Of a stretch of 24,848 nt of DNA, positions 7,004-14,892 are shown piece after piece. Every line of letters starts with the position of its first letter. Positions within the stretch are counted from its first letter, which is position 1. Source of the stretch: Atopobium sp. (GTDB taxonomy: Bacteria > Actinomycetota > Coriobacteriia > Coriobacteriales > Atopobiaceae). A program made the position numbers and the translations under genes. The DNA lies in NCBI GenBank assembly GCA_015258715.1, contig JABZHR010000014.1:1-24848 (forward strand), read 5' to 3'. The notes beneath the pieces were generated by a model. The model saw nothing but the letters and a program-made list of their open reading frames with translations. It did not search any database and had not been told where the DNA came from.

Positions 7004-7636
7004 CAGGCTTCCTTCCTGGTCGTAGGTGGCAACGGCGCGCCCGCGGCGGCTGTGCAGCGAGCGCCGGGTGTGCAGCGAGCGCTGGGCGCCGGCTGGCGGC
7101 GAGCACCAAGTCCGCGAGGGTTCCAAGCCCATGGGTTTCTCGCCAGATAACGTTTCATTCGAGTATATACGGTTTTGCGGCTCTAGCTTGTACTAGCGCA
7201 GATAACACATGGTTTCTGCGCTGAGTCGTGGCTCCATCGGCGGGCTGAAACTGCGAATTTCGTCGGTGTCTTGGAATTACGAGCCTGAAAGGTGCATGAA
7301 GTCTGAATAAATTCACTCAGACATGGCGAGAAAAACCGGCAAATAGCTCAGACTTGGCGTACTTTTCCAGCAAATCATTCAGACTTGGCGAGAAAATCAG
7401 GCTCCGCGCGAGCGTTCATGAAAGGGCTTGCGAAACCAACTTCGGACACATTTCAAAGTTTGCCTAAAAAGTGCAAAGAATCTGTATTTGAGTCACCGAC
7501 TCTTTAACAAAATCAGGCAAATCCACCGATTCTTTGATGGTTTTAGGCAAAATCCACAGATTCTTTGCAGAAATCAGGCGCGTTGTAGCCAGGAACAAAA
7601 ATCTTCCAGTTACACCATGTGTGCCATGCTCTGCAG
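7004..7636. other. Intergenic region upstream of the antiporter
   Basis: No convincing gene. Contents: a GC-rich stretch (about 7030-7105) with an 18-bp tandem duplication (TGTGCAGCGAGCGC at 7051-7064 and 7069-7082); the TTTCTCGCC motif at 7136, 7325 and 7387; a possible antiporter -10 (TATACT on the minus strand, about 7155-7160); the composite repeat 7280-7581; and a tail of unremarkable sequence downstream of the YdcF gene. Confidence 0.7.
7280..7581 (-). repeat. Composite dispersed repeat, copy 1
   Basis: On the minus strand this matches 18118-18368 on the plus strand along nearly its full length. Module A (about 7441-7581) contains the 13-bp inverted repeat GCAAAGAATCTGT/ACAGATTCTTTGC (7473-7485 and 7556-7568) enclosing tandem units of about 31 bp that start AAAGAATCGGTG; this copy has one more unit than the other. 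Module B (about 7280-7405) has three spaced GTCTGA-type words next to TTTCTCGCC motifs and an imperfect palindrome at its outer end. The modules are joined by less conserved sequence. Confidence 0.85.
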
Positions 7637-8767
7637 TTACACAATTCCCAGGTAGAAGAATGCGTAGTTGAGCACGTTGATTAGCGTGTATATGCCGCCA
7701 ATGACCAGGTAAGGCCAGAGGTGTGCTTTGGTGATTGCGATAAACTCGCGAATGAACGCAGTGGGCCAGTACCAACCTTTGGTGTGCGAGCCGATTCCAT
7801 CTGCCTTGATGCCCAGGTTGTGAGCGTATTCAGCGCACCTGAAAACGTGAAAGTCGCTGCTTACAACTGCTGTGGTGAAGTCGCCGCAGGCTCCCGCGCT
7901 GTCGCTTGCCGTCACGTCGTCGCTTGCGGCGTCGGTGCCGCCGCTCGTTGCCCGGTCGGCGCGGATTACGGCTATCGAGTTCTTCAAGTTTTCCCAGGTA
8001 GTGGTCGACTTGTCTTCCATGAGAATCGCGTCGGCAGGAACACCCTTCTCCAGAAGATAGTCCCGCATGGCCTGAGCTTCGGAGACTACTTCGTCAGCAC
8101 CCTGACCGCCAGAAGCAACAAACTTTCCTTGCTGATGCTGCTTGTTCCACAGTTCAAGTGCCTTATCAATCCTTCCTGCGAGCAGCGGAGTTGGTCGCGT
8201 GCCATCAAGCCCGGCGCCGTGAATAATGATGTAATCGTATTTGCGTCGGCGGGGAAGAATTCGATAAATCCACGAGTAGAACAGCAAAGACACAAAGGTA
8301 AATGAGAACCACATACCTTCGAGTGTAAAGAGTCCAAGCAAGAAAACAACAATGTGGCGAGAATCTGGATCAAAAGAATTTAGAAGTGATGGGGCACAAA
8401 GCAGTAAAACGATAAATCCGGCCATCAAAAATGGCAGCATTGAAGTCAGCGAAAATCCGTTATTTTTTACCACAATTATCGTATTAATAAGTAGAAAACC
8501 TATGGTCAAAAACGGTGTTGCAACTACTATGATAACTAAAACTAATCCTAGAATATAGCTATTAAGCTTAAAAACTAAAAGAACAGAGGTCCATGTAAGG
8601 GCTGCAAATAGAAAAAGCGCATTTCTGAATTGACGAGGTTCTTTGATAAAAGAGTAAATAAACAGCACACCTGGAACAACAGCTGGAGCTAGTAAGAGTG
8701 TGTATGAGAGCACATATTGCCAGTCAAGGTGAACTCCGAAATCCCTAAGTATGCTATCAAGAATCAT
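7637..8767 (-). CDS. Membrane YdcF/ElyC-type (DUF218) protein
   Basis: 376 residues, ATG at 8767 with GAAGGAG upstream. Residues 1-170 hold about five or six membrane segments. The DUF218 domain follows (about 178-335): YDYIIIHGAGLDGTRPTPLL, VASGGQGADEVVSEAQAMRDYL (217-238), EDKSTTTWENL (251-261) and VVSSDFHVFRC (301-311). A last membrane segment ends the protein (352-376). DUF218 proteins such as ElyC and SanA influence envelope integrity and peptidoglycan or carrier-lipid metabolism; the reaction is unsettled. Odd: residues 270-297 are a GC-rich Ala/Ser/Asp/Thr/Gly insertion between the helix and the strand leading to SSDFH, where relatives have only a few residues. It is separated from the antiporter by 633 bp, so it is a separate unit. 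Confidence 0.85.
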   Translation of the reverse strand: MILDSILRDFGVHLDWQYVLSYTLLLAPAVVPGVLFIYSFIKEPRQFRNALFLFAALTWTSVLLVFKLNSYILGLVLVIIVVATPFLTIGFLLINTIIVVKNNGFSLTSMLPFLMAGFIVLLLCAPSLLNSFDPDSRHIVVFLLGLFTLEGMWFSFTFVSLLFYSWIYRILPRRRKYDYIIIHGAGLDGTRPTPLLAGRIDKALELWNKQHQQGKFVASGGQGADEVVSEAQAMRDYLLEKGVPADAILMEDKSTTTWENLKNSIAVIRADRATSGGTDAASDDVTASDSAGACGDFTTAVVSSDFHVFRCAEYAHNLGIKADGIGSHTKGWYWPTAFIREFIAITKAHLWPYLVIGGIYTLINVLNYAFFYLGIV

Positions 8768-9196
8768 TCAGTCTCCTTCATAAGAACTGAGTTTTTTCAG
8801 TCACCAGTTGGCGAGAAACCCATTTACTAGAATTATAACAATCAGCTTAAGAAGCTGAATTTTAATTCGTTGTTTCATCACAAAGCGCCGGTGTATACCA
8901 CTCGGCATCGTTTGCTTACAACAGAAAAGTGGACATCTGCCCTTTTGTTTCGGTGAACGGTAACCGCTCGCCGATAAGCGTTGTTCCTCATCGGTCGAAG
9001 GTTTGGTTAACGGTATGTTAGCGTTCACATTGTTTACGTGCACAAATATTCGTTATTTGTAAAACGCATTTCTCGCCAGCCTAAAATTCATGAAAGTCTG
9101 CTCAACCTTTCACGGTTTCGTTCTAGATTTACGTAAAAAAGTGCTTGAAAATGTACTTCGCGAGTGTTCGTCGTTTTGTTGTGGAGAGGACCCATT
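8768..9196. other. Divergent intergenic region, YdcF to adh
   Basis: No convincing gene. It carries the TTTCTCGCC motif at 8810-8818 and 9069-9077, and short related words around 8955-9040 (GAACGGTAACCG, GGTTAACGGTATGTTAGCG) that could be regulator sites. No clear promoter could be assigned. Confidence 0.5.
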
Positions 9197-9283
9197 GTGG
9201 CTTCAACAAAACAGCGAGCTTTCGCAAAAGCGTTTATTAGCCTCGTCAGTGTCACGCAAAAGGCGTGCTCCTCCACGAGGTAG
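9197..9283 (+). CDS. 28-codon ORF: TetR N-terminal remnant or leader peptide
   Basis: GTG start with GGAGAGG seven bases upstream, ending in TAG. The product begins MASTKQRAFAKAFISLVS, like the first helix of TetR regulators, and then continues with an unrelated KACSSTR tail. It ends 42 bp before the alcohol dehydrogenase start. Two readings fit: the stub of a lost TetR-type regulator of adh, or a small leader ORF. Homology rests on about 18 residues and is uncertain. Confidence 0.4.
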   Translation: MASTKQRAFAKAFISLVSVTQKACSSTR

Positions 9284-9286
9284 GTA

Positions 9287-9307
9287 GTGTTTCAACTCTA
9301 GAAACAC
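9287..9307. promoter_or_regulatory. Short inverted repeat before adh
   Basis: GTGTTTC (9287-9293) and GAAACAC (9301-9307) are perfect inverse copies with a 7-nt spacer, 19 bp before the adh start. It could be an operator or an RNA hairpin in the leader. Confidence 0.4.
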
Positions 9308-9325
9308 AGATTTTAGGAGGGTTTT

Positions 9326-10384
9326 ATGAAGGGTTATGCAATGCTCAAGATCGGCGAGTCCGGCTGGATTGAGAAGGAGACACCAAAGTGTGGTCCTCTG
9401 GACGCAATCTGCAAGCCACTTGCGGTCGCAATTTGTACATCTGATATTCACACTCTGTGGGAGGGCGCAATCGGCGACCGTCACAACATGATCCTTGGTC
9501 ATGAGTGCTCCGCAGAGGTTGTCGAGGTTGGCGAGTGCGTCAAGGACTTCAAGCCTGGCGATCGCGTCCTCGTTCCTGCAATTACTCCAGACTGGAACTC
9601 CCTTGAGGCTCAGGCCGGCTACTCCATGCACTCCGGTGGCATGCTTGCTGGCTGGAAGTTCTCCAACTTCAAGGACGGCGTCTTCTCCGAGTACTTCCAC
9701 GTAAACGACGCAGACGGCAACCTTGCTCACATGCCAGAGGGCATGGATCCAGCAGACGCCTGCATCCTTTCCGACATGGTTCCAACCGGCTTCCACGCAG
9801 TTGAGCTCGCTGGCGTTGAGTTCGGCGACACTGTCCTGGTCATCGGCATTGGACCTGTCGGCCTCATGTCCGTTGCTGGTGCTGCACTCCACGGTGCTTC
9901 TCGCATTATTGCTGTTGGTACCCGTCCAGTCTGCGTTGAGGCAGCTAAGGGCTACGGCGCAACCGACTTCATCTCCTACAAGGACGGCCCAATCTGGGAG
10001 CAGGTCATGGAGCTCACCGGCGGCAAGGGCGTTGACCGAGTCTGCGTCGACGGCGGCGGCTGCGAGACCTTCGAGGACGCTGTCAAGGCACTCAAGCCTG
10101 GCGGAAAGATTGGTAACGTCAACTACCTGGGTTCCGGCGACTACGTCAACATTCCTCGCGTCGAGTGGGGCGTTGGTATGGGCCACAAGGACATCCGTGG
10201 CGGCCTCATGCCTGGCGGCCGTCTGCGCATGGAGAAGCTCTCCAGCCTGGTCACTTCTGGTCGTCTGGACCTTCACCCAGAGGTTACCCACCTCTACCAC
10301 GGCTGGGATCACCTCGAGGAGGCTCTCTTCACCATGCGTGATAAGCCATCCGACCTCATCAAGCCAGTTGTTGTTATCGACTAG
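9326..10384 (+). CDS. adh: NADP-dependent secondary (isopropanol) alcohol dehydrogenase
   Basis: 352 residues, ATG with a strong AGGAGGG site. It matches the Thermoanaerobacter brockii/Clostridium beijerinckii secondary ADH family end to end (EC 1.1.1.80 type), which interconverts secondary alcohols and ketones with NADPH. The catalytic zinc ligands of that family are at the same numbers: Cys37, His59 and Asp150. The nucleotide fold has GIGPVG (174-179), and GTR at 198-200 matches the G-S/T-R signature for the NADP 2'-phosphate. Other matches include TPDWNSLEAQAG and HSGGMLAGWKFSNFKDGVF. There is no structural-zinc Cys cluster, as expected for this group. Codon use is strongly biased, suggesting high expression. 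The gene is monocistronic, ending in a terminator at 10418-10454. Confidence 0.95.
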   Translation: MKGYAMLKIGESGWIEKETPKCGPLDAICKPLAVAICTSDIHTLWEGAIGDRHNMILGHECSAEVVEVGECVKDFKPGDRVLVPAITPDWNSLEAQAGYSMHSGGMLAGWKFSNFKDGVFSEYFHVNDADGNLAHMPEGMDPADACILSDMVPTGFHAVELAGVEFGDTVLVIGIGPVGLMSVAGAALHGASRIIAVGTRPVCVEAAKGYGATDFISYKDGPIWEQVMELTGGKGVDRVCVDGGGCETFEDAVKALKPGGKIGNVNYLGSGDYVNIPRVEWGVGMGHKDIRGGLMPGGRLRMEKLSSLVTSGRLDLHPEVTHLYHGWDHLEEALFTMRDKPSDLIKPVVVID

Positions 10385-10417
10385 GTAATCAACTAGGTCG
10401 CGTGATTTAGTACGTTT

Positions 10418-10454
10418 AAGCTGGCGAGAAGTTCGGTTTTCTCGCCAGCTTTTT
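10418..10454 (+). terminator. adh terminator built from the TTTCTCGCC motif
   Basis: AAGCTGGCGAGAA (10418-10430) pairs perfectly with TTCTCGCCAGCTT (10439-10451), 13 bp with an 8-nt loop, followed by a T run. Both arms are copies of the dispersed motif, in inverted orientation. Confidence 0.9.
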
Positions 10455-10496
10455 GCGCTGGTGGGCGCCAACGGAGTTTAGGAAGCGGTTGTATTC

Positions 10497-11693
10497 ATGA
10501 AAATCCTTGTTGTATCAGGCTTTCTTGGAGCTGGTAAAACCACCTTCATTCAGGAGCTCGTGCGCCGGACTGGGCGTGATTTTGCCATCTACGAGAACGA
10601 ATATGGCCAGGCAGACATCGATGCGCGCCGTCTGAGGCAGGACTCCGACCTCAAGGTTTGGGAGTCTACCGAGAATTGCATTTGCTGTTCGGGCAAGCAG
10701 GATTTTGCGACGTCGGTGCTGACCATTTCAAACACCATCGACCCTGAGTATTTAATTGTTGAACCAACTGGTGTGGCTAAGCTGCAGAGCATTCTTGATA
10801 ACGTGAATCAGGTGGCCTGGGAGCGCATCAGTTTGCTGGCGCCAGTTACCGTGGTTGACGCCGTTTCGTGGCAGAATCAGCGCACCGATTTTCCAGAGAT
10901 TTTTGATAACCAGCTGAGCGCCGCCGCGAGCGTGGTGATTTCCAAGCTTGCTCCAGGTAGCGAGGATGCTGCCGAGCCCATTAAGCAGCTTGCGGCAGAG
11001 ATGAATCCGCAGGCAGAGGTTATCGCCGAGTCCTCGTATGCTGATATTCCCGACGAGTGGTGGAATGGTCTTCTGACTCGCGCGCTTGACGGTTCTGTTC
11101 TTAAAGATCCAGCTAGCGAGAAGGACGAGGGGCCTGACCTGGAGACTATGGCGCTAACTCACGCTGAGCTTCCCAGTCCAACGCATTTGATTTGGCTTTT
11201 GGATGCAGCTTCGGCTGGCGTGTTTGGAAAGCTTGCGCGCGCAAAGGGAACGTTACCTTGTGGTAATCAGTGGGTCAAGTTTGACCTGGTAGAACGCGCG
11301 TGGGCCATTACGGGTGACGAACCTCAGGAAGAGTCTAGGTGCGTGTTTATCGGCCGTGACCTGCTGCGTCACGGACTTCGCGAGGTGTTTGTGCCGGCGT
11401 TCTGGCACGAGCAGTCGGACTTGGCTGACGAGCACGATCACTCGCATTGCGACCACGAGCACGGCGAGCACGGCCACGAGGGACACGAGCATCACCCGCA
11501 CGGACACGGCGAGCACGGCGAGCATCACGCGCACGAGTATGGCGAGCACCACGGCCACGGCGAGCACACGCACGAGCACGGTCACTGCGTGCACGAACAT
11601 TGTGATCACGAGCATGGTCGCTGCGAGCACACGCATGCGCATGGCGAGCACCACGAGCATGCGCACGCGCACGGCGAGCACGGCGAGCACTGA
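10497..11693 (+). CDS. COG0523 (CobW-type) GTPase with His-rich tail
   Basis: 398 residues. G3E P-loop GTPase of the CobW/ZNG1 group: Walker A GFLGAGKTT (8-16), the metal-site CxCC motif in ENCICCSGK (Cys61, 63, 64) and EPTG (89-92). Such proteins deliver or sense metal, most often zinc, sometimes cobalt for cobalamin. The C-terminal domain is followed by a tail of about 85 residues (from about 311) in which nearly every second residue is His, alternating with Glu and Gly and a few Cys; it should bind several metal ions. The tail is encoded by near-tandem GAGCACGGC-type units. AGGAAG lies 11 bp before the ATG, a long spacing. The upstream neighbour is a zinc alcohol dehydrogenase, but a terminator separates them. 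A role in zinc supply is inferred, not shown. Confidence 0.88.
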   Translation: MKILVVSGFLGAGKTTFIQELVRRTGRDFAIYENEYGQADIDARRLRQDSDLKVWESTENCICCSGKQDFATSVLTISNTIDPEYLIVEPTGVAKLQSILDNVNQVAWERISLLAPVTVVDAVSWQNQRTDFPEIFDNQLSAAASVVISKLAPGSEDAAEPIKQLAAEMNPQAEVIAESSYADIPDEWWNGLLTRALDGSVLKDPASEKDEGPDLETMALTHAELPSPTHLIWLLDAASAGVFGKLARAKGTLPCGNQWVKFDLVERAWAITGDEPQEESRCVFIGRDLLRHGLREVFVPAFWHEQSDLADEHDHSHCDHEHGEHGHEGHEHHPHGHGEHGEHHAHEYGEHHGHGEHTHEHGHCVHEHCDHEHGRCEHTHAHGEHHEHAHAHGEHGEH

Positions 11694-11737
11694 GTCGCAA
11701 GCGCATAAAACCTGCAACTAAAAAGAGCCTCCGATGT

Positions 11738-11783
11738 TGAACTACCTCCCATTTCTTGGACATAAGAAATGGGAGGTAGTTCA
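11738..11783. repeat. 46-bp IS-end-like palindrome, copy A
   Basis: TGAACTACCTCCCATTTCTT (11738-11757) pairs perfectly with 11764-11783 around the 6-nt loop GGACAT. It starts TG and ends CA, and the arm plus loop resemble the ends of IS3-family (IS150-type) elements, as if two inverted ends had been brought together. Confidence 0.8.
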
Positions 11784-12020
11784 TATGCAGGTGATTATGA
11801 TTCTGCAGCATGTTAGCGTCGGCTTTTAGGCCTGGCGCACAAAATAGCACAGCTTTCTTATGTTCTGCTAAAGAATCGACATGTTCTTAATCAAGATAGC
11901 AGGCAGCTAGGAGCTCACACTACCTGATATGCATCTCTATGCATAAACTTTATCTAATATGCTTGAAAATGAATAGCGTCATATAAAAGATTTAACTATA
12001 GGTAAATTCCGCACCTAAGG

Positions 12021-12151
12021 AACACACCTAAGTCGGATATTCTGCTCAGATGGGGGCATTTTACACACCTAATTAAGATAATCTGCGCGTTAGAGGTATT
12101 TTCAGCGTCATGTATACGTCTTTTTAACAGATTATCCGACTTAGGTGTGTT
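12021..12151. repeat. Three-copy inverted-repeat element
   Basis: A 24-mer starting AACACACCTAAGTCGGATA lies at 12021-12044 (plus) and 12128-12151 (minus), 23 of 24 bases identical. A diverged third copy, forward, is at 12061-12085. The right arm abuts the second 46-bp palindrome. Confidence 0.8.
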
Positions 12152-12152
12152 T

Positions 12153-12198
12153 TGAACTGCCTCCTATTTCTCGTGTCCAAGAAATGGGAGGCAGTTCA
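12153..12198. repeat. 46-bp IS-end-like palindrome, copy B
   Basis: Arms 12153-12171 and 12180-12198 pair with one T-G mismatch. Same length and layout as copy A, 415 bp away, with the loop read in the opposite direction (TGTCC against GGACA). It lies 18 bp after the stop of the minus-strand gene at 12217. Confidence 0.8.
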
Positions 12199-12216
12199 GA
12201 TGTGGAGGCTCTCTTG

Positions 12217-13581
12217 CTAGTTCTTGAGTGAATTAAGTGGAGCGGGGAAGCGACCGCCTCGATGGGCAAGCACCGTGCCCGAAAACTGGTTGACCGGCAT
12301 GATGGGCGCGGATCCAAAGAGGCCACCAAACTCCAGGACGTCGCCCTCGTTGTAACCGATAGCTGGGATAACGCGGACCGCCGTGGTCTTGGTGTTGATG
12401 ACGCCAATGGCCATCTCATCTGCGATGATACCTGCGATGGTCTCCACGGAGGAATCGCCAGGAATAGCAATCATGTCCAGACCAACGGAGCACACTGAGG
12501 TCATTGCCTCGAGTTTCTCGAGAGAAAGTGCACCGTCTTGAGCTGCGCGAATCATGCCTGCATCCTCGGAGACCGGGATGAATGCGCCGGACAGGCCGCC
12601 AACGCTTGACGACGCCATGACGCCGCCCTTTTTGACAGCGTCATTGAGCAGGGCAAGTGCGCAGGTGGTTCCGGGGCCGCCGCATTCGCCAACGCCGATG
12701 AGCTCCAGAATCTTAGCGACGGAATCGCCAGCTGCTGGGGTTGGCGCAAGACTCAGGTCTACGATGCCTTTCTCGACACCTAGGCGCTTTGAAGCCTCGC
12801 GGCTCATCAGCTCGCCCGCGCGGGTAATCTTGAATGCGGTCTGCTTGATCTTCTCGGCAACGTCCATGAGGTTTGCGGAGTCGGGGAGCTCGGCGAGGGC
12901 CGCAGCCATGACGCCAGGGCCGGAAACGCCCACGTTAATGACGGCATCTGCCTCTCCGCTGCCGTGGACCGCGCCGGCCATGAAGGGGGAGTCCTCCACC
13001 ATGTTGGCAAAAACGACCAGCTTAGCGGCACCGTAGCACTGAATGTCGGTGGTGCGGCGAGCGGCCTCGAGCACGGTCTGGGCCATAAGCAGGACGGCGT
13101 CCATGTTGATGCCCGCGCGCGTGGACGCGACGTTTACCGAGGAACAGACGCGCGACGTGGTGGCCAGCGCCTCGGGGATGGATGCGATGAGTCGGCGGTC
13201 GGCGTCGCCAAGGCCCTTGTGGACCAGCGCTGAGAAGCCACCCAAAAAGTCGATGCCCAATGTCTCGGCCGCGCGGTCCAGTGTGTGGGCCAGCGGGGTC
13301 AGGTTTTGCACCGAGGTACATGCCGCAATCTGCGCGATTGGCGTGACGGAAACGCGCTTGTTGGCAATGGGGATGCCGTACTCGCGCTCCAGGTCCTCGG
13401 CCACGGACACCAGGTGTTCGGCCTGGCGCGTGATGCGGTCGTAGACTTTCTGGCACATGCGATCCAGATCCTCGTCTGCGCAGCTATTGAGCGAGATACC
13501 CATCGTGATGGTGCGCAGGTCAAGGTTTTGCTCGCTGACCATGGCGAGGGTTTCGGCGATTTCCTGTGGAGTGATGTTCAT
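12217..13581 (-). CDS. UPF0210/DUF711 (PFL-like) protein
   Basis: 454 residues from the ATG at 13581 (GAGAGGA upstream); an open frame to 13680 is not needed. Full-length match in character to the UPF0210 family: opening MNITPQEIAETLAMVSEQNLDLRTITMGISL, then GIPIANKRVSVTPIAQI, GVSGPGVMAAAL and the ending GSAPIMPVNQFSG...GGRFPAPLNSLKN. Members are cytoplasmic and distantly related to pyruvate formate-lyase/glycyl-radical folds, but without a visible glycyl-radical motif, and the reaction is unknown. It is often paired with a small ACT-domain protein; none is present here. It is divergent from the LacI regulator, so the pair may share control. Confidence 0.88.
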   Translation of the reverse strand: MNITPQEIAETLAMVSEQNLDLRTITMGISLNSCADEDLDRMCQKVYDRITRQAEHLVSVAEDLEREYGIPIANKRVSVTPIAQIAACTSVQNLTPLAHTLDRAAETLGIDFLGGFSALVHKGLGDADRRLIASIPEALATTSRVCSSVNVASTRAGINMDAVLLMAQTVLEAARRTTDIQCYGAAKLVVFANMVEDSPFMAGAVHGSGEADAVINVGVSGPGVMAAALAELPDSANLMDVAEKIKQTAFKITRAGELMSREASKRLGVEKGIVDLSLAPTPAAGDSVAKILELIGVGECGGPGTTCALALLNDAVKKGGVMASSSVGGLSGAFIPVSEDAGMIRAAQDGALSLEKLEAMTSVCSVGLDMIAIPGDSSVETIAGIIADEMAIGVINTKTTAVRVIPAIGYNEGDVLEFGGLFGSAPIMPVNQFSGTVLAHRGGRFPAPLNSLKN

Positions 13582-13770
13582 GCGCGTCCTCTCGGAATGC
13601 AGTTGTCGTGCGAGCGCCGGGGCGCAGGTGCAGCTTGCGTGCGGTATCGGGGTCCAGGTGCGGTTGTCGTGTGGAGACAACGTCTGGCTTTTGGCGGACG
13701 ACCAGCCGCAGGGGTTTCTCGACTATTATACTTAAGCAACAACGACAAACGGGGCAAGTTGCGAGGTAAC
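13582..13770. promoter_or_regulatory. Divergent promoter region, UPF0210 gene and lacI-type gene
   Basis: 189 bp. GC-rich and internally repetitive at 13600-13680 (CAGTTGTCGTG and CGGTTGTCGTG words), then AT-rich with a TATAAT on the minus strand (13725-13730) that could be the -10 of the UPF0210 gene; no good -35 is at the right distance. A near-copy of the dispersed motif (TTTCTCGAC) lies at 13715. Confidence 0.4.
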
Positions 13771-14892
13771 GTGGCAGAAAAAGTCACCCTAAAAACGATT
13801 TCGCGCGAGGTGGGGCTATCGCCCGCCACGGTTTCGCTGGTGCTGAACGGCCGACCGGTGCGCGTGAGTGACGAGAACCGCCGCCGTATCCTCGACGTTG
13901 CCCGCCGCGAGCACTACATTCCCAACCAGATTGCAAGAAGCCTGGTCACGCAGCATACGCAGACGCTGGGGCTGATCGTGCCGAATATCGAGAGCCGGTT
14001 TTTCTCGTCGTTTGCCAAGATGTTGGAGATGAAGTGCCGCCGCCGTGGGTACGCGCTGTTCATTACCAACTCGGATAACAGCACGTCAAACGATGCGGAC
14101 CTTGTGCGACTGCTGGTCAATCGCGGCGCCGACGGCATCTTTATCATCACGTCCGACGAGGTAGAAGCCTCGAAGCAGCTCATCGCCGACCTGGAGCAGC
14201 TGCCCGTGCCGTACGTCATGGTGGACCGAACCATCGACGCGCTCGACTGCGACAAAGTCACGTTCAACAATGAGCTTGGCGGCTATCTGGCCACAAAATA
14301 CCTGCTAGATCATGGTCATCGCCGAATCGCATGCATGGTCAACACCGCCTCCAACACCGGCTGCGCGCGCCTCAACGGCTACGTTCGCGCGCTTGGCGAG
14401 AAGGGCCTGAAGCTGGATCAGTCGCTTGTGCTGACCAGCGATTATTACATTCCTGATGCGTATCTTGCAGCTCAGCAGCTGATTCGCGTGAACGCTACCG
14501 CGGTTGTTGCGACGTCGGACAACATTGCGTTGGGCTTGCTGCGCTACCTGTATGAGCGCGGCCTGCATGTTCCGCGCGACTATTCTGTTGTCGGATACGA
14601 TAACAGCATTTCAGATGCACTGTTTGAGCCAGCGCTGACCTCGATTGAGCAAAATGTTGATGAGCTTTCGGATGCCGCGCTTTCGATTATGTTTCGTCGT
14701 CTGGGCGAGCATGGGGCGGATGTTGTGCAGAGAGCTGCGACGCAAGAAGCCGCGAGGCAAGAAGCCGCGGCGCAATCAGCCGCGACAGGTAAAAATAACG
14801 GCATCGAAGCGCAGGATGACAGCGCGTCAATCCAGATAATCCTTGAGCCGCGCATGATTGAGAAGAATAGTGTGCGTCTTTTGGGCTGCTAA
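13771..14892 (+). CDS. LacI-family transcriptional regulator
   Basis: 373 residues from a GTG at 13771 with GAGG just upstream; the open frame to the left is antisense to the UPF0210 gene. Residues 5-60 are the LacI helix-turn-helix and hinge: VTLKTISREVGLSPATVSLVLNG, then VSDENRRRILDVARREHYIPN. The sugar-binding domain follows, with LGLIVPNIESRFFSSFAKMLE, VDRTID and TSDNIALGLLRYLYERGLHVPRDYSVVGYDNS. Residues about 323-340 are an Ala/Gln/Glu insertion of three 15-bp units before the last strand. It lies upstream of xfp in the same direction, and a LacI-type operator (15255-15276) precedes xfp, so it probably represses xfp. The ligand could be a sugar phosphate; this is inference. Confidence 0.9.
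   Translation: MAEKVTLKTISREVGLSPATVSLVLNGRPVRVSDENRRRILDVARREHYIPNQIARSLVTQHTQTLGLIVPNIESRFFSSFAKMLEMKCRRRGYALFITNSDNSTSNDADLVRLLVNRGADGIFIITSDEVEASKQLIADLEQLPVPYVMVDRTIDALDCDKVTFNNELGGYLATKYLLDHGHRRIACMVNTASNTGCARLNGYVRALGEKGLKLDQSLVLTSDYYIPDAYLAAQQLIRVNATAVVATSDNIALGLLRYLYERGLHVPRDYSVVGYDNSISDALFEPALTSIEQNVDELSDAALSIMFRRLGEHGADVVQRAATQEAARQEAAAQSAATGKNNGIEAQDDSASIQIILEPRMIEKNSVRLLGC
14737..14781 (+). repeat. Three 15-bp tandem units inside the LacI gene
   Basis: Units at 14737-14751, 14752-14766 and 14767-14781, of the type GCGAGGCAAGAAGCC, encoding AATQEAARQEAAAQSAA-type sequence in frame. Confidence 0.85.

Larger units (their letters stand above)
11694..12216. other. Gene-free region between convergent genes, filled with palindromes
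   Basis: No ORF of note. The region is AT-rich and bounded by two 46-bp palindromes (11738-11783 and 12153-12198), with an inner three-copy repeat (12021-12151). An inverted GAGCCTCC/GGAGGCTC pair lies just outside the palindromes. No T-rich terminator is visible, so the palindromes may end transcription from both sides. Confidence 0.7.

Noticed and set aside
7004..7132. 43-codon N-terminal extension of the antiporter
   Set aside because: Encoded by a GC-rich tandem repeat; a TTG with a strong ribosome-binding site at 7003 gives the normal family start.
8801..9043. 80-residue minus-strand frame
   Set aside because: No family features, lies in the divergent promoter region, starts in sequence that looks regulatory; probably chance.
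13285..13770. 162-codon N-terminal extension of the LacI protein
   Set aside because: Antisense to the UPF0210 gene; the helix-turn-helix begins right after the GTG at 13771.
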